Source: Cyanobacteria bacterium OH_CDB_20 (GTDB lineage: Bacteria; Cyanobacteriota; Vampirovibrionia; Gastranaerophilales; Gastranaerophilaceae). From it: DNA of 38,721 bases. The position numbers and the translations under genes are program-made. This document shows, one piece after another, positions 25,639-33,373 of the stretch. Location: the NCBI GenBank assembly GCA_023415935.1, contig JAEZIX010000017.1, positions 1 through 38,721 of the forward strand, in the 5' to 3' direction. The notes beneath the pieces are model-generated. The model did no database searches. It saw only the letters and a program-made list of their open reading frames with translations, and was not told the origin of the DNA. Each line of letters begins with the position of its first letter. Positions within the stretch are counted from its first letter, which is position 1.

Positions 25639-25685
25639 TAGGGGAATTTGCATCCAGTAAGGGTAACTTTTCATAAATAGATCTC

Positions 25686-25715
25686 TGGCGTTTACAAAAG
25701 TAACGCCATTTTTTT
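25686..25715 (+). terminator. Rho-independent terminator
   Basis: TGGCGTT (25686-25692) pairs with AACGCCA (25702-25708), extended by two pairs past a bulge around an AAAA loop, then seven Ts. It ends the 24913 transcript before hppA. Confidence 0.85.
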
Positions 25716-25830
25716 GGTCTTTTTTGATGATTGCCAATTATTTATAATCGTTTTACAATATACTTAATTATTTGGGTAGTATGAACAATCGTGTAGATTG
25801 TATAGATGATAGGAAAAGGAGAAAAGAAAG

Positions 25831-28263
25831 ATGAGATTGAAGAACATATTTTGTTCCTTGAAATCAGTGCTATTTCTTTTGATGGCATTGTCTTTCGCAC
25901 ATGCTCCTGCTTTTGCCGGGGAAGCTAATTTAGTTGTCCCTGATATTGCAGGTGCTAACCCGTTCTATTTCAAGCTATTGCTTGTTGGAATCGGCGTTTC
26001 TGTTTTGGGTCTTTTATGGGGACTTAAAGCATTTCTTGACGTTAGAAGTCTTAAGGCTTTTAAAGCTATGGCTGACGTTGGAAATACTATTTTTGAAACT
26101 TGTAAAACATACCTTATTCAACAAGGTAAGTTCTTACTAGGTTTAGAAGCATTGATTGCTGTATGTATTGCGTTTTATTTCGGATACTTGCAACAAATGG
26201 ATCCTAAATCAGTACTTATCATTTTAGGATGGTCAGTTATTGGTATCTTAGGTTCTTATGGTGTTGCTTGGTTCGGTATCAGAATGAATACACTTGCAAA
26301 TGCAAGAACAGCTTTTGCTTCACTAGAAGGTAAACCTCTAAGCATACTTAACATACCTCTAAAAGCGGGTATGAGTATTGGGGTTTTACTTGTTAGTGTT
26401 GAGCTTATCTTAATGCTTACAATTCTATTATTTGTACCGGGACATTTGGCTGGTGCTTGCTTTATCGGTTTTGCAATCGGTGAATCTCTAGGTGCGTCTG
26501 CTCTTCGTGTAGCAGGTGGTATCTTCACAAAAATTGCAGATATCGGTTCAGACTTAATGAAAATCCAATTCGGTATTAAAGAAGATGACCCTAGAAACCC
26601 TGGTGTTATTGCTGATTGTACAGGCGACAACGCAGGAGATTCAGTAGGGCCTACAGCTGACGGTTTTGAAACATATGGTGTAACTGGTGTTGCGCTTGTA
26701 AGTTTCATTCTTTTAGGCGTGTTGGGTGATGTTAATCAAGTTACATTGTTAACTTGGATCTTCGTAATGAGATTCTTAATGATTGCAACATCAGTAATTG
26801 CTTATTGGATAAACGGTGCATTAAGCCACGTATTATATTCAAAATCAGAAAAACTTGATTTTGAAGCACCTTTAACAAACTTAGTTTGGATTACATCAAT
26901 CCTTTCAATTTGTATGACATTTGCTGTAAGTAAATACTTACTTGCAGATTTAGGCGGCAACTTATGGTTAGTTCTTTCAACTATCATATCTTGCGGTACT
27001 TTAGGCGCAGCTTTAATACCTGAGTTTACAAAGGTATTTACAAGCCCTAAAGCAAAACATACAGAAGAAGTTGTTACAGCTTCAAGAGAAGGCGGAGCTT
27101 CTTTAACAATCCTTTCAGGACTTGTTTCAGGTAACTTCTCAGCTTTCTGGATTGGATTTGTAATCATCTTCCTTATGGGAATTGCATATGCTGCAAGTTT
27201 ACATATTCCACCTGAAATAATGGTATATTCTTCAGTATTTGCATTTGGTTTAGTTGCATTTGGTTTCTTAGGAATGGGACCTGTTACAATCGCTGTTGAT
27301 AGTTATGGTCCTGTAACAGATAACGCTCAATCAGTTTATGAATTATCATTAATTGAAGAGTATCCTAATGTTTCAGAAGCAATTAAACAAGAATACGGCT
27401 TTGAGCCAAACTTTGAAAAAGCAAAACAATTCTTAGAAGAAAATGATGGTGCAGGAAACACATTCAAAGCAACTTCAAAACCAGTGCTTATCGGTACTGC
27501 TGTTGTAGGAGCTACAACTATGATTTTCTCTTTGATACTTGTTATTAAAGAAACTTTAGGTATCGAACCTGAAGCTATATTGAACTTATTAAATCCTTAT
27601 ACATTATTAGGATTCTTAGCAGGTGGCGCTGTAATCTACTGGTTCTCAGGCGCTTCAATGCAAGCAGTTTCAACAGGTGCATATAGAGCTGTTGAATATA
27701 TTAAAAAACATATTAAACTTGGCAGTGCAGATGAAAAATCAGCTAATCTTGAAAACTCAAAAGAAGTTGTTAAAATTTGTACTCAATACGCTCAAAAAGG
27801 TATGCTTAATATATTCATAGCATTGTTTGCATTTGCACTTTCTCTAGCTTGCTTATCAGCTCCAATTGCTGGTAACAACCATCCAGTATCATTCTTCGTA
27901 AGCTACCTAATTGCAATTGCTGTATTTGGCTTGTTCCAAGCTGTATTTATGGCAAACGCTGGCGGATGCTGGGATAATGCTAAGAAAATTGTTGAAGTTG
28001 ATTTAAAAGAAAAAGGAACACCTCTTCACGACGCAACAGTTGTTGGTGATACAGTTGGTGACCCATTCAAAGATACTTCTTCAGTTGCAATGAATCCAAT
28101 TATTAAGTTTACAACATTGTTCGGACTTCTTGCTATGGAAATTGCTATCAGTGAATCGTTCAGAGAAGCTGCTCCAATAGTAGGCGTTGTCTTACTTGTT
28201 GTTGCACTTATCTTTGTATTACGTTCATTCTACGCAATGAGAATACCTACTGAAAAAGACTAA
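25831..28263 (+). CDS. hppA: Membrane-bound proton- or sodium-pumping pyrophosphatase
   Basis: An 810-residue polytopic enzyme that splits PPi and pumps H+ or Na+ out of the cytoplasm. Seen: the pyrophosphate site 'KIADIGSDLMKI', 'EDDPRNPGVIAD' and 'GDNAGDSVGPTADGFE'; the second site 'DSYGPVTDNAQSVYELS'; and the C-terminal 'VVGDTVGDPFKDTSSVAMNP'. 'GNTFKATS' has Lys where K+-dependent forms have Ala, so potassium independence is predicted. The chain begins with an apparent cleavable signal peptide ('LLMALSFAHAPAFAGE') and has about 35 extra residues after 'VYELS'. AGGAG is nine bases before the ATG. It is a single gene with its own terminator. It would let a fermenting cell store the energy of biosynthetic PPi as an ion gradient. 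Confidence 0.95.
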   Translation: MRLKNIFCSLKSVLFLLMALSFAHAPAFAGEANLVVPDIAGANPFYFKLLLVGIGVSVLGLLWGLKAFLDVRSLKAFKAMADVGNTIFETCKTYLIQQGKFLLGLEALIAVCIAFYFGYLQQMDPKSVLIILGWSVIGILGSYGVAWFGIRMNTLANARTAFASLEGKPLSILNIPLKAGMSIGVLLVSVELILMLTILLFVPGHLAGACFIGFAIGESLGASALRVAGGIFTKIADIGSDLMKIQFGIKEDDPRNPGVIADCTGDNAGDSVGPTADGFETYGVTGVALVSFILLGVLGDVNQVTLLTWIFVMRFLMIATSVIAYWINGALSHVLYSKSEKLDFEAPLTNLVWITSILSICMTFAVSKYLLADLGGNLWLVLSTIISCGTLGAALIPEFTKVFTSPKAKHTEEVVTASREGGASLTILSGLVSGNFSAFWIGFVIIFLMGIAYAASLHIPPEIMVYSSVFAFGLVAFGFLGMGPVTIAVDSYGPVTDNAQSVYELSLIEEYPNVSEAIKQEYGFEPNFEKAKQFLEENDGAGNTFKATSKPVLIGTAVVGATTMIFSLILVIKETLGIEPEAILNLLNPYTLLGFLAGGAVIYWFSGASMQAVSTGAYRAVEYIKKHIKLGSADEKSANLENSKEVVKICTQYAQKGMLNIFIALFAFALSLACLSAPIAGNNHPVSFFVSYLIAIAVFGLFQAVFMANAGGCWDNAKKIVEVDLKEKGTPLHDATVVGDTVGDPFKDTSSVAMNPIIKFTTLFGLLAMEIAISESFREAAPIVGVVLLVVALIFVLRSFYAMRIPTEKD

Positions 28264-28287
28264 GAAATTATTCTTTTTATAATTGCG

Positions 28288-28318
28288 AAGCTACTTGAGA
28301 AATCAAGTAGCTTTCTTT
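28288..28318 (+). terminator. Rho-independent terminator of hppA
   Basis: A perfect 11-bp stem (28288-28298 with 28303-28313) with a GAAA loop followed by TCTTTAT, 24 bases after the hppA stop. Confidence 0.85.
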
Positions 28319-28418
28319 ATGTAAATGTATTTGAAGTTTTGTAGTATTTTCTAGCAAATTTTCGTGGTTTCGTTTTTAAAGCATAAAAGAGTGAAGTAAG
28401 ACTGAAGAGGATTTTATT

Positions 28419-29807
28419 TTGAGAGTTACTCCATTAGGAATAAATTATAAACCCAGCTTTGGATATAGCGAAAAGGCAAATAAAAAATTGAGACAAGTAC
28501 TTGCCAAAGATCCTCAAGTGTCTGAAAGTGGAACTATCCCAAATTGTATTTTGAGGCTTTCAGAACTTTGTAACGGAATTGAAAATCGGATAATTCTTCA
28601 AGAATGCGGCGGAAGAAAACCAGGCATTCAATATACTATTCCTGAACTTTCAGATATGTTAATAGGTGCTAAAATTCAACTCACAAGGCTTATTTGCACG
28701 CACTATCCAAAACTTGATTTTCTTTCGCAGGAAATGAATGATTATGAAAAAGGTGCAAATGTTGCTACACTAAAAGGTGTTTCTGAATCAGAAAATTGGA
28801 GAAGAGAATTGGTTAAAGAGTTGACTTCTCCAAGCGGGCATTTTATTGTGGCTGCAGGCGAAGGGATAGCTGCTGCAAAAAGCCAGCCCGGCAGCAAAAT
28901 GTCTCAGAAAGAACTTGAAAGTGCAGCTTCTCTTTTAGAAGAATATAAACCGGATGCAAACTCCCCTAAGGGCTTTGTCGATATCAAAGGTATGGCTGAT
29001 TTAAAAGAGGCGTTAAGAGAAGCTGTTGTAATTCCGATTAAAGACCCTGTGCAAGCAGCATTAGATGCAAAAGAATATGGTTCTAAGTATCCCAACGGTA
29101 TATTTTTATATGGTCCTCCAGGTTGTGGTAAAACTTATATAACAAAGGCACTTGCACAAGAAGCAGATACCTCAATGTTTATTTTTAGGATAGGTAAAGT
29201 TGGCTCTTCCTTTATACACAAAACATCTGAAAACTATGAACTTGTTTTTAATTATGTAGGTCAAAAGGCTAAAGCACTTGGAAAACCTTGTATTCTATTG
29301 ATTGACGAGGCAGATTCTGTGACAAAAAGCAGGAATGAGAGGGATGACAGCAATGACCTTGAGGAAAGAGCTACGTTGCTTAATCTAATTCAAACAGCAA
29401 GAGAGAACAACATTATTGTTGTTGGTTTAACAAATCAATATACGCTTGTAGATGGTGCTGTAAAAGACCGTTTTGATTTTCAGCAATATGTGGGCTTGCC
29501 TGATAAGGAAGCAAGAGAAGCTTTATTGATGCATATTCTTTCTCAGTATGAGAAGGGCAAAACTCTACATAACTCACCTGAAGAAATCTCTGAAATTGCA
29601 AAAAAGCTTGAAGGTCATTGTAATAGGGATATCGTTGAAACTATCGCCCCTAAGGCAGCAAAAATTGCAAAAAATGACGGAAGACGCGATATTACGCTTC
29701 AAGATTACATAACAGTAATAGATATGCCGGACACTCAACTACTAAAAGTTGATGAGAGTCAATATAAGCCAAAAAACCAAGGTAGAAAAATGGGTTTTGG
29801 AAATTAG
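28419..29807 (+). CDS. AAA+ ATPase (Cdc48/FtsH-type module) with 'PSFG' N-terminus
   Basis: A 462-residue ATPase. The AAA+ module (about 185-430) has Walker A 'GPPGCGKT' (232-239), Walker B 'ILLIDEAD' (292-299), a sensor-1 'VVGLTNQ' and 'DRFDFQQY' with the arginine that normally acts in trans. The lid helix follows with 'HCNRDIVETI'. The first 180 residues are helical and unlike known adaptor domains; they begin 'INYKPSFGYSEKANKK'. Members of this class act as hexameric remodelling machines on proteins. No protease domain is attached. The start is TTG with GAGG eight bases upstream. Client and partner are unknown. Confidence 0.88.
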   Translation: MRVTPLGINYKPSFGYSEKANKKLRQVLAKDPQVSESGTIPNCILRLSELCNGIENRIILQECGGRKPGIQYTIPELSDMLIGAKIQLTRLICTHYPKLDFLSQEMNDYEKGANVATLKGVSESENWRRELVKELTSPSGHFIVAAGEGIAAAKSQPGSKMSQKELESAASLLEEYKPDANSPKGFVDIKGMADLKEALREAVVIPIKDPVQAALDAKEYGSKYPNGIFLYGPPGCGKTYITKALAQEADTSMFIFRIGKVGSSFIHKTSENYELVFNYVGQKAKALGKPCILLIDEADSVTKSRNERDDSNDLEERATLLNLIQTARENNIIVVGLTNQYTLVDGAVKDRFDFQQYVGLPDKEAREALLMHILSQYEKGKTLHNSPEEISEIAKKLEGHCNRDIVETIAPKAAKIAKNDGRRDITLQDYITVIDMPDTQLLKVDESQYKPKNQGRKMGFGN

Positions 29808-29856
29808 GTTTTAATAGTCTTGTTGTTCTTATTTTGCTACTGATTGAGAAATCTTT

Positions 29857-30387
29857 TTAATAATCGTCAGAAGACTTCATTTCATCATCATCTTCTAAAG
29901 AAGATAAATCTTTAGAATAGCTGGTATCAAAGTCTTCAGGTAGCATTTCAGGGTCTGGCCATATTGTCGTGTCGTCGAATCTGCAAGCTGTAAGATTTTG
30001 TGAAGCTGTGAAGTCAGAGTTTGATAAGTCTGTTTCAATAAATATAACTCCAGCCATATCAGCATCTGCGAAGTTACAATAGTCAACTCTTGCAAGGCTG
30101 AAGTCTGTACCGTTAAGTAATGATTCTGAAAAATCGCATTCAAGGATAGTTGCTCTTGTGAAATCAGTTGATTTCAAGTCGCAATCTGAAAAATTTACAT
30201 CTGCCAGATGTGCATCTGCAAAAGAACTGCCGGATAAATCACAGTGAGAAAAATCAATATTAGCAATTGTGGAATTTGAAAAATCACATTCGCTTAAATC
30301 TATTTCTCCTTTTGTATCGGACTTGTATGAATTATATTCTTCAGGACTGTTTAATATCAATTCAACGAGTTCATCTTTTGAGCGCAT
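29857..30387 (-). CDS. Pentapeptide-repeat protein
   Basis: A 176-residue, very acidic protein. Residues about 28-135 are a run of pentapeptide repeats of the A(D/N)LxX type, for example 'CDFSNSTIANIDFSHCDLS' and 'ADVNFSDCDLKSTDF', which fold into a square right-handed beta-helix that can mimic DNA. The first 25 residues and the last 40 (acidic 'SSLEDDDEMKSSDD') lie outside the helix. It is the last gene of the signalling operon: the response regulator stops 11 bases upstream, and AGGAG overlaps that gap. Function here is unknown; Qnr-like gyrase protection or a protein-interaction role are both possible. Confidence 0.88.
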   Translation of the reverse strand: MRSKDELVELILNSPEEYNSYKSDTKGEIDLSECDFSNSTIANIDFSHCDLSGSSFADAHLADVNFSDCDLKSTDFTRATILECDFSESLLNGTDFSLARVDYCNFADADMAGVIFIETDLSNSDFTASQNLTACRFDDTTIWPDPEMLPEDFDTSYSKDLSSLEDDDEMKSSDDY

Positions 30388-30398
30388 TATTATTCTCC

Positions 30399-31028
30399 TT
30401 AATCATCAATTAATTTCATCTGCATTGCTAAAAGTACCGCTTGCGTTCTGTTTGATACTTTTAACTTCTTAAAAATACTGTTTAGGTGAGTTTTTATAGT
30501 AACTTCACGTACAAATAATTTGTCTGCAATTGAAGAATTGCTTTCGCCTTTTGAAACCATTTTTAAAACTTCTTTTTCTCTTTGAGTTAAAGGTTCAATT
30601 TCGCCTTCAATAGAGAAAGAGTAATCCATATTTTGTGCATTATCTTTTTGCCAGCTTGAGCGTCTTAACAGTGATTCAATTCTCGCCAAAAGGTTTGGGA
30701 GGATAAAAGGTTTTGTTATGTAGTCATCTGCTCCGAATTTTAATCCTGATATTTGCTTTTGTTCTTCGTTTACAGCAGTAATCATAATCACCGGCATGGT
30801 TGAAGTATTTTTATGTTTTCTTATAGCTTTTAAAGTGTCCCAGCCGTCCATATTAGGCATCATAACATCAAGTAAAACAAGATCATAAAGAGCGGATTTC
30901 GAGAGTTTATTTAAGGCTTTCAAGCCATCTGTTGCAACATCAACCTCGTATCCATACATAGGAAGAGCATCCGCTAAGAATTTCGGGTTATCATCTACTA
31001 ACAGAATTTTTGCGATTGATGAAGACAT
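30399..31028 (-). CDS. Response regulator, receiver plus LuxR-type DNA-binding domain
   Basis: A 209-residue transcription factor. The receiver (1-120) has Asp12/Asp13, the phosphate-accepting Asp54 in 'LVLLDVMMP', and Lys106 in 'DDYITKPF', a receiver of the OmpR style. The C-terminal HTH (about 150-205) has 'LTQREKEVLKMVSKGESN' and 'VTIKTHLNSIFKKL', which is LuxR/NarL type. The mix resembles the cyanobacterial Ycf29 regulators. No histidine kinase lies nearby. It has tandem 13-base repeats directly upstream, which may be its own control site. AAAGG lies before the ATG. Confidence 0.9.
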   Translation of the reverse strand: MSSSIAKILLVDDNPKFLADALPMYGYEVDVATDGLKALNKLSKSALYDLVLLDVMMPNMDGWDTLKAIRKHKNTSTMPVIMITAVNEEQKQISGLKFGADDYITKPFILPNLLARIESLLRRSSWQKDNAQNMDYSFSIEGEIEPLTQREKEVLKMVSKGESNSSIADKLFVREVTIKTHLNSIFKKLKVSNRTQAVLLAMQMKLIDD

Positions 31029-31037
31029 AATGCCTTT

Positions 31038-31070
31038 CTTTTACTATTTTTAACTACCTTTTACTATTTT
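31038..31070 (-). repeat. Tandem 13-base direct repeat with 20-base period
   Basis: CTTTTACTATTTT occurs at 31038-31050 and 31058-31070, exactly 20 bases apart (two helical turns), between the two response-regulator genes and just upstream of the 31028 start. On the minus strand each copy reads AAAATAGTAAAAG. The spacing places both copies on one face of the DNA, as in regulator binding sites. Confidence 0.6.
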
Positions 31071-31100
31071 AAACATATTAATAATTTTTATCAACTACTA

Positions 31101-31751
31101 TTAGATGATATTGTCGTTTAGTGCCTTAATTGCAGCTTGAGTTCTATCTTCAACGCCAAGTTTTTGGATTATACTACTTACGTGAACTTTAGCTGTATTT
31201 ACACTTACGAAAAGCTTTTTGGCGATTTCATTATTATTAAGACCTTCTCGTATGAGTTTTAGTACTTGTTTTTCTCTTATTGTAAGGTTGTATTCACTGT
31301 TTTCATCGCTTCTAACCATTTCCTTGTCGTGGATAACCGCGTTAATTACAATGTTAGATATTTTAGGATCAAACCAGGCAGCGCCTTCCAATACTGACAG
31401 TATAACATCTGCAAGTCTTTCAGGGTTTATGTCTTTTGAACAATATGCTGTTGCACCTGCTTTTATTGAATCAATAACTTCCGCTTCTGTATTATGAGAT
31501 GTTAATACAATTACTTTGATATCAGGGTTTGAATTTTTAATTTTTTCGGTTGCTTCAATGCCGTTTGCGTTTGGAAGACCTATATCCATTACAATTCCGT
31601 CAATATGATTTGTTTCTGCTATAGAGATTGCCTCTTCTGCGCTTGAAGCCTCATAAATTTCTCCAACGTAATCTTTTACTTCTAATGCGGTTTTTAGGCC
31701 AAAACGTATGAGTACGTGATCTTCAACTAAAAGCAAATTGTATTTTTGCAT
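31101..31751 (-). CDS. NarL/FixJ-type response regulator
   Basis: A 216-residue regulator with a receiver domain (about 1-125): the acidic pair Glu10/Asp11, the phosphate site Asp56 in 'GIVMDIGLP', and Lys106 in 'AYCSKDI'. The LuxR-type HTH (about 150-210) has 'LTIREKQVLKLIREGLNN' and 'NTAKVHVSSIIQKLGV'. It starts directly after the TPR gene stop (TAG then ATG, no gap), with GAGG inside the upstream gene. No kinase is adjacent. It is distinct in sequence from the other regulator 72 bases downstream, so the pair is not a recent duplication. Confidence 0.92.
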   Translation of the reverse strand: MQKYNLLLVEDHVLIRFGLKTALEVKDYVGEIYEASSAEEAISIAETNHIDGIVMDIGLPNANGIEATEKIKNSNPDIKVIVLTSHNTEAEVIDSIKAGATAYCSKDINPERLADVILSVLEGAAWFDPKISNIVINAVIHDKEMVRSDENSEYNLTIREKQVLKLIREGLNNNEIAKKLFVSVNTAKVHVSSIIQKLGVEDRTQAAIKALNDNII

Positions 31752-33371
31752 CTATTTTACCTCTGATATCTCTTTTTGCGGATTGTCTTTTGCGTACATA
31801 TTTACTGCTTCTTGCATATTTTGTTCAGCTTCTTGCTTTTTATTAAGTTTATCATCAATTTTAGAAATATAATAATAGTATTTATAGCTTCCTTGTGCTA
31901 AGAAGTTTCCGTTTGCTATGTATTTTTCCGCCGTATTTATATCAGATTTTGCGAGTGCAATATCTCCTAAGTCAAACCAGGTGTCAGCATATAAAGGGTT
32001 TATAAGTAAGGCTTTATCAAGGTATTGAGCGCTTTTTTCCGGTTTTAATTTTGCCTGAACATAATAAATTTTGTAATTGTCTTTTGATGATACACTTTGG
32101 GCAATGTCAGCGTATTTTCTTGCGCTTTTAATGTCATTTTGTGCAAATGAGGCTATTGCAAGATTTAAGAGTGTATCTTCATCTTGTTTGTTATAGTGAT
32201 ATGCCTTTTCGTAGTACTCTTTTGCTGTTGAAAAGGTGTTTTGAGCAAGGTTTATATTTCCAAGACCTTTAAAAGCTGATGAGCATCGTTTATTAAACAT
32301 TAATGCTACATTATATGCATTTTGGGCTTTTTTATAATCTTTTTGATAAAAATAAATATCGCCCATTAAAGTGCTTATTTCTGGCATTTTGCTCTTGTAT
32401 TGAACTCCTGAGAGCTCTTTAAGAGCTCTATCTTGAGCATTGTTTATGTAGAAATATTTTGCAAGATAAAGTTTTGATTTGAATTCATTTTTCTCATTTT
32501 TGCTTAAGATTAAATACTTTAGTCCTTTTGTATTTGCGGTGTTATCAGCGTCTACCATCTTAAGTTTTTTATTTTCAATATCTTCAATTATGTTTAATGC
32601 TTCGTTGTATTTTTCCAACTCAGTTAAAATTCTTGCCTTATATTTCATATAATAAACATTGTCAGAATTTTGTGAGCAGGCTCTATTTATCATTCCAAGG
32701 GCTTTTGTATAGTCTTTTTCAATATAAAAAGCACTTGCAGCAAGATATTCAGCGTAGTCTGAACGTCTCATTATTTTGTCTTTTTTCATCAAATCAAAAA
32801 TTGATTCACGAGTCAGGTTGTTGTAATAAATTGATGTATAAATATTTGCCAAGAACATTTCTTCTTCATAACTTAGTTTCGATTTTGGCATATAATATCT
32901 TTTTAATTCTTCGGTGTAATCTTGCCAAAGGTTTTTATTGTCAATATTTTTAATTGATTTTTCAGCAAGAGAGAAAAAGCCTATATTTGCCATTTTGTAA
33001 GCCAAATAGACATAATAAAAGTCATTTAGTTTGCCTGAATCAATTAACTTGTCATAAGTATTATATGAAACAGTAACGTTTGATTGTTCAAAGCGTTCTT
33101 TTGCTTCTTTTAGGGCAGAAGCAATTTCTTTGTCCTGATAGAAACAATTTTTGATTGTTTCTTGATTATTTGAATTAGAAACTTTTATGAGGCTTTTATA
33201 GGTATTTTCTGCGTCAAAGTTGTTTATAATCAAAGAATCTTTATAAATTGTTTTCTGAATAGTTTGCCCTGAATCTTGGGATTCCGTATAAGTTACAGTT
33301 CCATCGACAGCAAATGCAGCCATGCTAGAAAATAACATTATGGAAACGATTGCTAAAAATTTATGTCTCAA
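31752..33371 (-). CDS. Secreted TPR-repeat protein
   Basis: A 539-residue protein with a signal peptide ('FLAIVSIMLFSSMAAFAVDG', cleavage near 22). Most of the chain is helical; TPR units can be read from about 160 to 530, for example 'MGDIYFYQKDYKKAQNAYNVAL' positions 340-365 and 'YYEKAYHYNKQDEDTLLNLAIA' positions 388-410. Export places it in the periplasm or outer membrane, with the HD-GYP protein just upstream being cytoplasmic. It begins with TTG; AGGAG lies five bases before it and overlaps the end of the HD-GYP gene, so the two are tightly coupled. A scaffold or sensor role is inferred from the TPR fold and its place between signalling genes. Confidence 0.85.
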   Translation of the reverse strand: MRHKFLAIVSIMLFSSMAAFAVDGTVTYTESQDSGQTIQKTIYKDSLIINNFDAENTYKSLIKVSNSNNQETIKNCFYQDKEIASALKEAKERFEQSNVTVSYNTYDKLIDSGKLNDFYYVYLAYKMANIGFFSLAEKSIKNIDNKNLWQDYTEELKRYYMPKSKLSYEEEMFLANIYTSIYYNNLTRESIFDLMKKDKIMRRSDYAEYLAASAFYIEKDYTKALGMINRACSQNSDNVYYMKYKARILTELEKYNEALNIIEDIENKKLKMVDADNTANTKGLKYLILSKNEKNEFKSKLYLAKYFYINNAQDRALKELSGVQYKSKMPEISTLMGDIYFYQKDYKKAQNAYNVALMFNKRCSSAFKGLGNINLAQNTFSTAKEYYEKAYHYNKQDEDTLLNLAIASFAQNDIKSARKYADIAQSVSSKDNYKIYYVQAKLKPEKSAQYLDKALLINPLYADTWFDLGDIALAKSDINTAEKYIANGNFLAQGSYKYYYYISKIDDKLNKKQEAEQNMQEAVNMYAKDNPQKEISEVK

Positions 33372-33373
33372 GT

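Noticed and set aside
26256..27167. Two long minus-strand open frames (150 and 121 codons)
   Set aside because: Both are antisense to the pyrophosphatase gene; they are shadows of its codon pattern and have no family match.
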